A stretch of 64,000 nucleotides of DNA from positions 1,178,001-1,242,000 of the forward strand of contig JAAPAX010000002.1 in NCBI GenBank assembly GCA_013372555.1, given 5' to 3'. Shown piece by piece: positions 19,156 to 30,292 of this stretch. The notes beneath the pieces were generated by a model. The model searched no databases, was not told the DNA's origin, and saw only the letters and a program-made list of their open reading frames with translations. A program made the position numbers and the translations under genes. This DNA comes from Elsinoe arachidis (lineage: Eukaryota; Ascomycota; Dothideomycetes; Myriangiales; Elsinoaceae). Numbering within the stretch: position 1 is the first letter of the stretch; the number at the start of each line of letters is the position of its first letter.

Positions 19156-21889
19156 CTACTTTCCCTCATGCTCCAGGCTCTCCTCCGTCTCGTAATTTCT
19201 GCTCCTCTCTCCGAGGGCCACTAACTCAGGTTCGCGGTGCGGCCTTGTCTGTGGTGTGATACTGACCATGGATTTAACTTGGGCCGAAAGGTACTGCGAG
19301 TGCTTTCCAGTCTGCAGACCGTGGGTTGCTTCAATGTGGAGCCAAATGTCCATGACTGACGGGACTTCGACGCTGCATTTTGGGTGGGGGCATGAAAGCG
19401 GCCCAGTGGGTGTGAGTTGATGGAGTGGTACCAAATGGTGGTCAACAATGTGCCTGCGAAGTAGCGTGGAGACGGGAAACTGTCGATAGCGCTTTTGGGG
19501 TGGCAGCGATTCGTTTGAGGTACAAAATAGGCAAAGGCCAGCGCGGACACAGACCTGGCCGTAGAAGGCAGGTCCTACGGTCGTAGGTAGGTCGACCAAG
19601 TGCTTCCTGCAGTGCTCTTTCCACCGGTCGTAGTCGTCATAGACTTCAGCACATGCGTAACAGAAAGCTCGCTCAGTTTCGCCTAGTACCTCTTGACTGA
19701 CAAGGTCGTGATTGTCATACATGTGTACGGCTAGCACCCGTGATGAGGCGAAATCCTGATGACAGCGTGCCCACCGGCAATGGTGCCTACCCACGTAGGA
19801 AGCATCAAAGCTGATGTGCTCTGTGATATGCTGTGGAATTTCCGGATGACTCATGTGAGATAGGTCGGAGGCTTCGCATCCACGCCAATGGCACTGCATC
19901 AGTGTCCCACTGTCGGATATCTCTTGGACACGGGCCGTTGTTTTGGCAGCAGTGAGACGTCGACCTCGCTGAAGAGCGCAACGCAAGAGATGATTTCGGG
20001 CTACCAAGGGGCTATCGATGGTCAGCTAGCTCATGGTGCCTCTCATCTCAACCATACTCTTTGGGTAATTGACTTTTGCAGTCTTGACAATGTCCGTTCT
20101 CCGGCCAAGACGTGCGAGGATAGTCGGCACGAAACGTTTGTTGCCGAGCGGCATCTGCGAATCGTCCAGCAGCATCATGCAGCGTGATGCCTTGTCTGTC
20201 CAACAGCTCCACAATACGAGCACGTGCGTTGTCATACTTCAGCGCAGTAGCGAGCAACTGAGACACGGCCCGCCGCGACGCTGTCGTAGGTCCGGTCTCC
20301 GCACAACCGTTACGGATGTTGTCTTCATATTCCCCCCGTAATCGTTTGAACTCTCGGCATTTCTGGTCCCGTCTCAGGGACACAGCCGGCTTGGGCAAAG
20401 AGTGGGTGCCGTCGAGTGATGCTCCGTAAGGCATGGGAGCGTTATTGTCGTGCTCGAACATCATAGATCTCATGATGTCGAATGGCTCTGTCTCCTTCTC
20501 GAGACCCAACATGATGGCCTGGGAGTCCACGGCCGACGTGCTCGAGATGTAAGCGTTCGAATACGTGCTCGTCTGGTTGTGTGACATCCTCATTTGCCTC
20601 TCCGCCGTCGACAGAACGCTGTCTAGGGCGTTACCGTGAGCGCGCCTGATGGCGTAAGCCGAGAAGTCCTGCCTGAATCCCGCACGTTGACCGAGTTCGA
20701 CCATCAGGATGCGGAGCATATCCACCGTCAGGATCTTGCGAGTGTTGATGAGCCCGCTCTCCGTCGGTTGTCGGAGCACTGGCAAGTCCATGCACTGCTC
20801 TCTGACAGCCACGACGAGCGACCGGCGTCCGGGGGGAATGGTGAGGCACTGAAGATCCCGAGCGCTCTCGATCCCGACGAGAGCTCTGTCGGCAATGGCC
20901 AAGCCAAGGAAGTGGGCCAACGGACAGAGGAAGGGCGAATCGGGCAGATGCTTGAGCACAAAGCTCGTCCTACACCGCGTGGTCAATCAAGGATCAACGC
21001 TACAACGTGTATCGATGCAGATGGAGACGGCTTACCTAGCACTGTCGACGCCTCGCTTTGCTTTCCGGAACCGCAAGTGGATCTTAAGCGCCCATCGGAC
21101 AGCACCATCCCCATCCGGTAGAGCCGTCAATTCACAATCCCGGTAATGCAGGCCGGAATTGGAGCGCCGGTGCTCGCAAGATTCCACGAATTCCCCGGGT
21201 CGAAGACCGCAATACAGCATCAAGAGGATGGCAAAAGACAACTGCAGGCGGCTCCGGCAGCTGTCCGCCGGGAATCTGTACTCGTCGCGCGCCCACAGGA
21301 ACTGCAGTGCCGTTACGACAGTCTCGCAATCAGCCAACGGCTTCTCCCGGGCCTTCGTTGATACATTCATGGTGTTCGGAAGCTCTGTGATGAACTGCGA
21401 CCGATCAGCACAGCAAAGCAAAACGGTGCCGCAGAGGCACGGCAGATCGACCTTCAACAACGCCCTCCAGTCAGCCTGGGAATATTCCTCGTCAGCGAGG
21501 TGTTTGGCGAGGATACGCCATCTCTCCGCCAATTGCCGTATCCAACGCAACGAGATTTGCTCCCCGACACGGCCTTGACGTCGGGCGACCAGCGTCTGGA
21601 CGAACAGTTTGGTCAAGGGCAAGGCGGGTATGCGGTAGAGGAACTTCATATCCTCCTTCAGCGGGTGAGCATCGTCGAAGGCCACGCCGGCGAATCTATC
21701 GTGGTCAGCGCGCAATCCATGGAGAGTATATGGCTTTCCGGGTATTTACTCCTGCCACTCCGAGTACACCTTCCTGTAGCTCTTCCACTGCCTCGCCGAG
21801 AAGATTTGGGATGGGTCCCGGTACCTTTTCGAATCGGTGCATTTCGACAACTGCCGTGCGGCCAGTATCAGATGTTCATACGTCGCCAT
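19156..21889 (-). pseudogene. DUF3435-type tyrosine recombinase with C2H2 fingers (Starship captain family), one in-frame TAA
   Basis: Exons 21889-21036, 20969-20058 and 20011-19156; introns of 66 nt (GTAAGC...GTGTAG) and 46 nt (GTATGG...GATAG) keep the frame (874 codons). DUF3435 hallmarks: LLMLYCGLRPGEFVES with the first catalytic Arg, ALKIHLRFRKAKRG, DSPFLCPLAHFLGLA, then DFSAYAIRRAHGN, a His in RMSHNQ and a Tyr in TYSNAY, giving the R...H...Y set of tyrosine recombinases. The C-terminus has about five C2H2-like units (CRWARCHQ..., CYACAEVYDDYDRWKEHCRKH, CPHPKCSVEV...). TAA at 21746-21748 (codon 48) precedes the conserved core, and translation from Met at 21649 would still give the whole catalytic domain. 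In Starships this gene sits at one end pointing inward. Not every DUF3435/C2H2 gene is a captain. Confidence 0.8.
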
Positions 21890-22191
21890 CACGGAGTTCC
21901 AGGGAGAGTGAGCGGCGGGCAGAGCGAGGAGCAGCGCGACATGGCGAGTGGGAGATACGTCGTATGTCACTACATGCTCGCGTCAGGGCAGCTGCCCGAG
22001 GCAACGACGTCCGCGCCACCAGACGACGTCAAAGACGGTCCTAAAAGGTCGAAAAGACGGCGCTACGAGGTCAGAAAGAGATGTATGCAGCGGACGCTAG
22101 CGGCTATGACCTTCCGGAGCTAACTCCTCGACTCGCCCCGCATCGAGTCGACGTGCTCGAAAAACAAGCCGCGGTCGACCGGTCACCGCGT

Positions 22192-22270
22192 CGATGCACC
22201 CCGGAGCGGGATTCGAACGCGGGTTTTTCCCATTACGACGGGAGGAGCACCACAGGTCGGGCGCGCGCGG
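22192..22270 (-). other. tRNA-like 3' fragment with Pol III B-box
   Basis: On the minus strand GCGTTCGAATCCCGC followed by TCCGGGG resembles the T-arm and 3' acceptor strand of a tRNA; GTTCGAATCC matches the B-box. A possible anticodon loop GTCGTAA lies upstream, but the T-stem lacks two bases and the 5' acceptor pairing is poor. This is a remnant or chance match, not a working tRNA. It sits about 300 bp outside the recombinase start, where an element end would be expected. The rest of 21890-22756 holds nothing else I can name. Confidence 0.25.
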
Positions 22271-22756
22271 GGATCGGGCGTGCTGTATCTTTTGTTTTTT
22301 GCATATACCTTTACATCTGTAATCTTCTTTTGCAACATGACGGGCCATTGTAACAATACAGAGTCTAGTCTGGTGTCCTAAGCTACCAAGCCCGTAACGC
22401 AGATCATTCAGCAGACGTCCCCTCACAAGTGCACGGGGAGGATGTCTATCGGTCAATCTGATCCCGAGTGCACTTTTCACTTCTTTTCATGCGCATCTTC
22501 ACTCGACTTGACTTCGTTGACGAGTTCCGCTGATAATTTTCCGTCGGCACGGCCTGGAAAGTCCCGTACCTCGTGCGACAGGCACTGTAGTCGTGTCGTT
22601 TGAGCTCCGTGCGGCTTGACTGGGAGAGCTACATGGACACAATGGAGGCCCCGTTCACGGAAGGTTTGCTTCATTCCCTTGCACCTCTCCATGCTGTCGT
22701 CTCACTGCAATGCTGCAAATCTTTAGTGCAGCACCTGTAGCTGCTGCGTCGTCTAA

Positions 22757-23788
22757 CTAAATATGCACAAAAGGTATACTATCGATAGCTCCTCTGGTAC
22801 TGACGCACCTAGCCGCTGCCCTGTTAGCAGTGCCAATCGAACGAGCCCAATCGAATGATTGGATTGAACACTCTTTAGCAAGATGTCTTCCAAGTTCTAC
22901 AGCAAGGTAACCGACGAACGTATCCCCAGCCGCAGTCGTGTCTGCTACTTTCTCAACCGGAATACCCTCGATGACGCCTCGCTCTCCGGAGGCGGTAGCG
23001 AAACATGCCCCTCTCGATCCCAGCGTTACCACTACGTTGAGGACTTTGAGCACTCTCAAATACTCTTCAGCGATGAAGCTCACGAGTTTGGCAGCCGGGA
23101 GAAGGGCGATCTCACCTGGCATCGATAGCCCTGCGAGTTGTGCGAGAAGACTGCACTCAGTCTCGTTGACGACAAGGACGGCGAGGCCTTCGAGCGCATC
23201 TGCAGGTATCCTGTCCGTGAACATGGGTGCCGGGTTGAAGATGACATTTGTATGGTTCGTACTGTCATTGAAATGCCTCAGCAGTCTCATTGTCGTGTGG
23301 AATGGTATCTCGCCTTGTAGTATGATGATTTCCGGGTATCGTGGAGTCATTGTCGGTGCTCCGAGGATGAGACGCAAGAGCTGATCAAAGTCGCGCATGC
23401 CATCGTAGTTTGCGCCTGGATAGAACATGATTCTGTTCTCTCCCCCTTCCTCTACTAGAATGGTCGACGTCCCGGTCTTTGCGTTCGGGAGCTCCATCAC
23501 CCCATCAGTGCTCACACCACTCTCCTCGAGGAGCACTTTCAGAGTGGATCGATAATGAGCATCGGCCGCGCCGACAGCACCAATCATTCTCACATCCATA
23601 TCATGATGTGACTTGGACGTGAAAGAAGCACGTCCACAAGCAATGGCTTGATTGGCGCCCTTTCCGCCGGCGCCGAATGTGAAAGAGGTACTGGTGACTG
23701 TCTCTCCAGCCAGAGGGATTCTTGGTGCCACTATTATGACATCCAGATTCAGAGAACCAATGACCTGAATGACCGGCCTTACTGACAT
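22757..23788 (-). CDS. Ribokinase
   Basis: Intronless 343-residue pfkB-family sugar kinase. Landmarks: N-terminal VIGSLNLDVII, the glycine-rich signature FTFGAGGKGANQAIACGRA, NPAPMF and NETEC, the second pfkB signature VADTTAAGDTFVGYLAVEL with the catalytic Asp in AAGD, and a C-terminal AAARCVSTRGAIDSIP phrase typical of ribokinases. It phosphorylates D-ribose at O5 with ATP and is activated by monovalent cations (family knowledge), linking ribose to the pentose phosphate pathway. Cytosolic; no targeting peptide seen. Divergent from the P450 gene with 510 bp between the start codons. Length matches the usual 300-350 residues. Confidence 0.93.
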   Translation of the reverse strand: MSVRPVIQVIGSLNLDVIIVAPRIPLAGETVTSTSFTFGAGGKGANQAIACGRASFTSKSHHDMDVRMIGAVGAADAHYRSTLKVLLEESGVSTDGVMELPNAKTGTSTILVEEGGENRIMFYPGANYDGMRDFDQLLRLILGAPTMTPRYPEIIILQGEIPFHTTMRLLRHFNDSTNHTNVIFNPAPMFTDRIPADALEGLAVLVVNETECSLLAQLAGLSMPGEIALLPAAKLVSFIAEEYLRVLKVLNVVVTLGSRGACFATASGERGVIEGIPVEKVADTTAAGDTFVGYLAVELGRHLAKECSIQSFDWARSIGTANRAAARCVSTRGAIDSIPFVHI

Positions 23789-24298
23789 GACTGGATACCT
23801 GTGCGCGGTAATGCGTGTTGACAGTACAGCGTGCTAATCCTGCTGAGAGGCAATGCATATTAGGAATCCTGGATATCATGCGAGACGCAATTGAACCTTT
23901 ACAATGTCACTTACCGGGACATGGTCACTGTCAGCCATTCAGCCATCGACATCCCACCTCGGGATATGGTAAATAAACTTTCCGCGATTTTGGGGCAGAT
24001 CTCGGGGGAAAAAGCCGCTATTGGATATACTTCCCGAACGTTACAGGTGAGCATTTCCGATCGAACGTTCGTGGTTTCTCCTCTTGCTGTAGGTACATGC
24101 TGTGATTGGAGCTAGGTGCTTTGCCATGCAGCTGCTAGGGATGCCACGATTCCCAAATGATGACATAGCTCCACGGCAGGCAGACTTAAAGACTGCGCTC
24201 AAACCCGGACCATACCTTTCTTTACCCCAGAAAAGTACGGAAAGAGACGACGACCAAGCATTTGATAGCTATTAAACCAAAGCTACAAAGACCACATC

Positions 24299-25904
24299 AT
24301 GTTTCCACTAGGTAAATAGCAGTCTTCGTAAATTGTCGGCTCACCTGACATCCTAGCTAGTATTCCTACCACTCATCTTTGTCGTATCCTCGATATGCTG
24401 GGTCTTTGCACAGTACTTGATCGATGTCAAGCGTCTTCGACGATTTCCAGCACCTGGTCTCGCAGGATTGACTCCACTATGGAGCATGTGGCATTCTTGG
24501 ACTGGAGATCAATACAAAGCCGTCCATGCTGCTCACGAGAGACTCGGCCCTGTCGTTCGCATAGCTCCGAATCACATCTCTTTCACAGATCCTGGTGCTT
24601 ACAAGGAGATCTATGGGCACGGCACCCAGGTTGTGAAGGATGATTTCTACAGTCATGTGGCAGAGGGGAATCCTTCCATGGCTCAGGCGACTGATAAGGC
24701 TGTGCATTCCAGCAAGAGAAGGAATTTGGCCAACGCCTTCGCTGCAAAACAGATCGCTGCAATGGAACCCCGAGTAGCTGAATGTGTGGAGCGATTGCTA
24801 TCGGCGCTCAAGATCAAGGCGATTGGTGGAGATGTCGGTCCCGAAGATGCATATCCTGTGGTCAAGTCAGTCTTCGATCTACGCCCCTGGCTGAACATGC
24901 TCTCGTACGATGCGATAACCAGCATGTTCTTTACTGATGGATACGACTTCCTGCGAAAAGGGAACGACCTTTGCCTTTCCTTGAGGATCAATGGGAAACA
25001 GAACTCAGTCCACGCCATGGATTCATTCCATTCGGCAAGCAGATTCAACACAACCATGGCCCAGCTGCCAAAAGTGGGATATCAACTCAGCCGGAAGCTA
25101 CTCTGGTTCGTTCATGGCAATGAGTCGGGGCCGGACTTTGCAGGCATGGCACGAGCCCTGGTCCTGGGTCGTTTAGCACATGAGCCGGAGGAACCCGATC
25201 TGTTCACATGCTTGCCAGCTACACCTACAGAGAAGAAACCAATCCCGATGTCTGTCGAAGAGTTGGTGGCAGAATGCGCCACAATGATGGATGCTGGTAA
25301 CGATACGACTCAAACAAGCCTGGCAAATTGCATATTCCATCTCGCAGCCAACCCGGAGAAGCAGCACAAGTTACACAGCTGCCTGGTTGCGACATTCGGC
25401 GAGGGTGTCCGCAAAGCCCAAGATCTCCCATTACGAGCCTTGCAGGAAGTCCCATACCTCCGTGCCGTCCTTGACGAGAATTGGCGCTGTCGTCCACCGG
25501 TGGCCAGAGGTCTACCAAGGCGTACAACCGGTGCAGGATCCACGATCGCAGGCCACTTCATCCCTGCAGGCACCACTGTCTCGGCCTCGATTTACTCGCT
25601 GCACCGAAACGAGTCTTTGTTCCGAGAGGCTCTGGAGTTCGTTCCAGAACGCTGGATCGAGGGCGATACATTCGGAGCTACTCCGGAAGAGATACAAAGA
25701 CTGAAAGAATACTGTATTCCATTCAGCCTTGGACCTCGAGCCTGCATCGGTCGGAACCTGGCATACATGGAAATTGCTATCACCATGGCGGCTTTGGTGC
25801 TGAACTTCCAATGGGAACTCCCAGAGGACGGGTATGACATGCCCATGGTGGAAAGATTCAATTGCAATCCGAGGGAATTGATGATCAGGGCTGTGATCAG
25901 GTAG
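24299..25904 (+). CDS. Cytochrome P450, fungal, benzoate 4-monooxygenase-like
   Basis: Exon 1 is only 13 nt (24299-24311), then a 49 nt intron (GTAAAT...CTAGCTAG) and a long exon 24361-25904. Splicing yields the membrane anchor MFPLVFLPLIFVVSSICWVF followed by the Pro-rich hinge RRFPAPGLAG. Motifs: I-helix MMDAGNDTT, K-helix ENWR (ExxR), PERW, and heme loop FSLGPRACIGRNLAYME with the Cys ligand. About 518 residues, bound to the ER membrane. The N-terminal phrases (QYKAVHAAHERLGPVVRIAP) resemble proteins often annotated as benzoate 4-monooxygenases; the real substrate cannot be read from sequence. It sits between ribokinase and a Zn2Cys6 regulator and may belong to one cluster. Confidence 0.9.
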
Positions 25905-26108
25905 CCTCCCTAGCATTCGATCGCTTGAGGAAGTCGGCCATTCTAGGGGGGCCGGAGGATGCGTGAGTGCTTCCGTTTTGTCAATGTTTCTGTGGAATTG
26001 GTGAGATTATGTAGCAAATTCATGCTTCCAGAGATGTCGAATCTGTTTTGATGGGAAAGCAAAGTCCAAACCCTTCAGTCCTGCTGGTTGATTCGAGGAG
26101 TCGTCTGA

Positions 26109-28021
26109 TCACGGGTTGACGGTGGCACTTGTCTGTTCCCCTTCGTTCGCCAACCACTGAGCCTGCAGATGCTCTATTGTGGTCTGATTCGGCCATCTAG
26201 ATCTCTTCATGAAAGTGTCCAGCCAGCTAAGAACGCCCCTTTGTTCTTGGCGCCCGTCGAAGAATTGGGAGCACCAGTATGCCAGATGGGCTCCATTGAT
26301 ACCAACACCAATGTCCTGCTCTGAAAAGACGATGCCGCACACCATCCTTGCTGGAGCGAGAATTCTTGTCTGAGTAAGAAGACGACGTTAGCCAACGGAA
26401 GTCCGGATGTCGTGTGCAACATACCTTTAGGTAATTATTGATTTCTCGGAATGTAGTTGGCACCTGCTCCTGTCTGCGATACACTGAAATCATAGTCTTT
26501 GCAGTATAGTATTGCTGCCATGCAATGGCTTGGGCTCATTAGTCAAACAGATAGTAGGGTAGCGTGATCGCTTCAACTTACCGTGCCATGTACTAAGATA
26601 GTAAACAGTTGGAAAGGCATTCTCGGGTAAATGTTCCTCAAACCAGGGTTGGAATGTGACAGGAAGCGCCTTGCACCACATCTCTATTTCTAGCTCCAGA
26701 CTCCTCAGACAAGTACTAGCAGATGCCTGATCGATTGCTGTTGACCAACAAGCATTACAGATTTTGACAAGCAGTAAAGTCATCCTGTTTGCCCAAACAT
26801 CGTCTCTCGCTGGTTCTAAGACATCGCTCTCATCGATGATGTCGGGGATGAACGAGCACTCCCTTTCGAATAGAAAGCTGACCCGCAGGCTCTGTCGTAC
26901 AAAGATCCAGAATGAGACCCCCTTGATGTCCGTTCTACCTGGAGACCATAAAGAAGTAGCTCTAGTGAACAAAGAGAAGGCTCCTATCATGTGACACTGA
27001 GTGTCGACCCCCGGCTCGGAGAACTGTTCCGACATACGTAGCAGCACAATGGCTGCTAGTAAGGCGTCACTGAATGCAGGTCCTTTTGGGTCGAGAAGTG
27101 GTATCAACTCGGAGATAGCATATCCCTGATATTCCTCAGCACTGGCCTGAGGTTTGAGACCCCAGAGGTTCATGACGCGAGCTGCATAAGCTATGCATGA
27201 TCTGTAGAGCGCAGGAGTCTGTAAAGCCAGACTGGGGACAAGTCGTGAGAAGCATTGATCGGCGGATACGATGTCAAGCTGAATAGTCATTAGCCATACC
27301 ACAGATGGAAAGGTCACAAGCAAGACGAACCCAAGGACCTGCATGTTGGAGGTAGAATTGAAGAATAGGAGCTTCATCGGGTGAGACCTTTATTGTTCTC
27401 TTCACAAGGTCTGTGGTGTGGTGATGGACAGAGCTCGTGTTTGACAATAGAGGTTCGTGTGGAGTTGATCGAAGGCCGCTACTCGAGTGGAGGCGCTCCA
27501 AGTCATGATCTGTACAGTGATTGTCCAGAGAAGGCAAATTGGAGGTCTGAGAGGGAAATGGGCTGTTGTCAGGCTGCAGGAAGACCTCGTCGTGGACTAG
27601 CTCTATCGATGTACTCCTGTGATGGACCGGAGTGGTGAAGGTAGAGGCCGTGTCGTTCACGGTATCGACATCGATCACAATCTCATCCGCTTGACCAGGT
27701 TCGATAGTTGCCGCTGTTGCATTTCTCTGCTCCGCTTGAGCAATGCAAGCAAGAGCCGATAGTCGACTTTGCCGGATCCGTACATCATTGTATGAGCAAT
27801 CAGGCTGGGCTTTTGCACGCGAACAATTTCCGCATTTGGGCAGATTGCCATCGCCTAGTAGTAGTCAGCATAGCGTATCAGCCGACTTTCCGCACTCATG
27901 CTTGTCTCACATTTCAAGTGTCGCGCTCGACATGCCTCACTCTCGGGATGTCAGCCAATGACTTTGACCTGACAGCTAACCAGGCTACGTGTACGTACCA
28001 GGTAGGTCTCGTGCGCGGCAT
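26109..28021 (-). CDS. Zn2Cys6 transcription factor with fungal TF domain, 545 aa
   Basis: Six exons: 28021-27999, 27939-27911, 27854-27331, 27278-26582, 26528-26425 and 26369-26109 (introns 59, 56, 52, 53 and 55 nt; total divisible by three). Two introns split the zinc cluster, and splicing gives MPRTRPTCEACRARHLKCDG followed by NLPKCGNCSRAKAQPDC: six Cys spaced 2-6-6-2-8, the standard binuclear cluster. A Ser/Pro/His-rich linker follows, then a regulatory domain of the Fungal_trans_2 kind (AGPW|LDIVSADQCFSRLVPSLA ... YYLSTWHAIAWQQYYTAKTM). It is nuclear and binds CGG-type repeats (family knowledge). Divergent from the sugar transporter across 460 bp, so it may regulate that gene and the nearby P450 and ribokinase (inference). 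Confidence 0.92.
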
Positions 28022-28202
28022 GCTTGTATCGCAATCATGTGCGCTGAGAAGTGTGTGAAACCAGTAAAGCTACATCATGTCGGAAGTTTTTGAAGCAGGG
28101 AATCCACTCCGAGGCCCACGAAGACAGTGCGGGGAAAATCGCACCCAATTGAAAAGTGCGGGCATAATTACCGTAGTGAGACTAGCGTCTGTCGATCTTT
28201 CT

Positions 28203-28224
28203 CCGGGGTGTTCCAGATCCCCGG
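28203..28224. promoter_or_regulatory. Candidate Zn2Cys6 operator, CCGGGG-N10-CCCCGG
   Basis: A perfect 6-bp inverted repeat in the divergent promoter between the Zn2Cys6 gene and the transporter gene. It contains CGG and CCG half-sites, the triplets bound by binuclear zinc-cluster dimers, spaced by 14 bp. Proximity to a gene for such a regulator is the main support. The rest of 28022-28481 has a TATA-like ACTATAAG near 28390 and no gene. Confidence 0.35.
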
Positions 28225-28481
28225 GAGCCCCTGCATACCGTGCGTGACAACTTGTCTGTCCCCATGGGGTAGCTTAGGTCAATACGTAACATGTCTCAAT
28301 CCTGTCCAAGCGACTCGAATGGCGAGAATTACCTGTTGCGGACTGAGCAGTCTTGTCTGGAGCGAAAAACAACGCCCATAGCGAGCACTATAAGTTTGCC
28401 GCAAGTCAGCTCCAGATACAATGGCATCAGACTCAGCGCAGTCACCTTTCACACGACCAATTCTTCATCAAAGTACTCATC

Positions 28482-30292
28482 ATGCGTTCCTGTTACGGAC
28501 GGGGCGCGCCCCTACGGGCAGCCATGTACGCGGCTTGTCTTTCCGCCTTCCTCTTCTTCGGGTGCGTAGCAAGCCTGCATCTCGCCTGATCGGACCGGTC
28601 TTGGGCTGAAACTCACTGGACTAACCGATGAACAGGTACGATCAGGGCGTATTGAGCGGTCTTCTCGAGAATCAATACTTCCAGGATCAATTCGGCAACC
28701 CGGACGATGTCACTACGGGCATTACAGTTTCCAGCTACTGCCTCGGGGCTTTCATCGGATGCTTCATCAACTATGGTCTCGGGGATTTGCTTGGTCGACG
28801 ACGAATGATTTGGCTAGCTATGGCCTTTATCATAGTAGGTGCAACTTTGCAGACTTCGGCTTACACTTTGTCACATCTGATCGTTGGACGAATCATCACT
28901 GGCTTCGGCACTGGTATCGACTCTAGCACTGTGCCCATGTATCAGAGCGAGCTGTCCAAGCGTGAGTGGCGAGGCAGATTGGTATCATGGGAGATCCTGT
29001 TCATCGGCTTGGGTATAGTCCTCGTAAGCCATCGTTCCATCCTGAATATCAGATCTGACGATAGCAGGCATACTGGATTGACTACGGTTTCGCCTTTATT
29101 GAATCTCCCGTCTCATGGCGGACCCCGATTGGCATTCAACTCATATTTGCCATCATGGTCACGATCATTGTATGGGGTCTACCAGAGTCTCCACGCTGGC
29201 TTGCTAAGCATGGTCGTACGGACGAAGCTATCGAAGTGCTCTGTGCAGTGTACGATTTACAGCCCGACGACGAGTACGTCATATCCGAGATGCAGTCTAT
29301 TCGTCAGGCAATCGCACTTGAAAAGGCAGAAGGTGCCCAAAAGTTCGGCGCGATATTTCGAAAAGATTCTCTGAAGACACGACGGCGTGTCGTCCTGGCC
29401 TTCTTCGTCCTATTCTTCAATCAGATGAGTGGTGTCAACCTCGTCGTCTATTATCTCCCCACTGTTTTGACGTCCAATGTCGGCATGCAAAGGGACACTG
29501 CACTCCTGATTGCGGGATTCATTCAGCTGTAAGTTGTCTGTCTCGTCGATTTGAAGCTAGACTAACAAACGAAGCATGTTTCCTATCGGTAACCTTGTTC
29601 CGGCACTCGCTCTTGATCGTATGGGAAGGAAGTGGACAATGATTTGGGGATGCGCCGGCCTCTGCATATGCATGATGATGATTGCTGCATTGTTGAGCGT
29701 TGGCGGTGGGCCAACTTCATCAGCATCCATCGCTTTCTTCTTCCTCTACATGCTGATTTTCGGAGGCACGATCAATGTTGTCCCTTGGGTATATGTGAGT
29801 ATTTTGTGCGTTTTGCTCTATCAAAAAGCTGACATGAATTCCAGGGACCCGAGATTCTGCCCCTCGAGGCTCGAACACGTGGTACTGCAATCTCGGTCTC
29901 CGCGCATTGGATCTGCAACTTCTTCATTGTAATGATATCACCAATCATGATCAATCGTATCGAATGGAAAACCTATCTTGTCTTTATGGTGTTACTGGTA
30001 GGTTATATTACCTGACCCTTGGTAGCGGAGACATCATGCTAACAAATGTTTCAAGGCAACTTTCTGCCCCGCGATCTATTACTATTATCCTGAAACGTCA
30101 GGGTTGAGCCTCGAAGATATCGACCTAATCTTTTTGCCTGAAGAAATGGGTGGATTGAACGGCAATGCAAGGGTTCGCATGACACTACAGCGTACCATCG
30201 AGTATCACGCATCGACGAGAGAGGGGAAGATGAATGGTGAAAAGTCAAGTAAGGAGGAAGTCAACACTGTTGAACGTTCTATGAAGGCGTAG
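28482..30292 (+). CDS. MFS sugar transporter, 512 aa
   Basis: Six exons: 28482-28561, 28636-29023, 29068-29528, 29575-29794, 29845-29997 and 30056-30292 (introns 74, 44, 46, 50 and 58 nt, all GT-AG); the sum is divisible by three. Start ATG 28482 gives MRSCYGRGAPLRAAMYAACL then FLFFGYDQGVLSGLL, the first membrane helix with the GYD motif. Further sugar-porter marks: DLLGRRR, PMYQSELSKREWRGR, AYWIDYGF, WRTPIGIQLIFA, PESPRWL, FNQMSGVNLVVYYLP, DRMGRKW and final YPETSGLSLEDID. Twelve plasma-membrane helices expected. The family is fungal proton or facilitated hexose/pentose porters; the substrate is unknown. Next to a ribokinase and its probable regulator, a pentose is attractive but unproven. 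Confidence 0.93.

Noticed and set aside
19221..19624. Minus-strand frames over the C2H2 exon
   Set aside because: Shadows in other phases; the Cys/His spacing is coherent only in the chosen frame.
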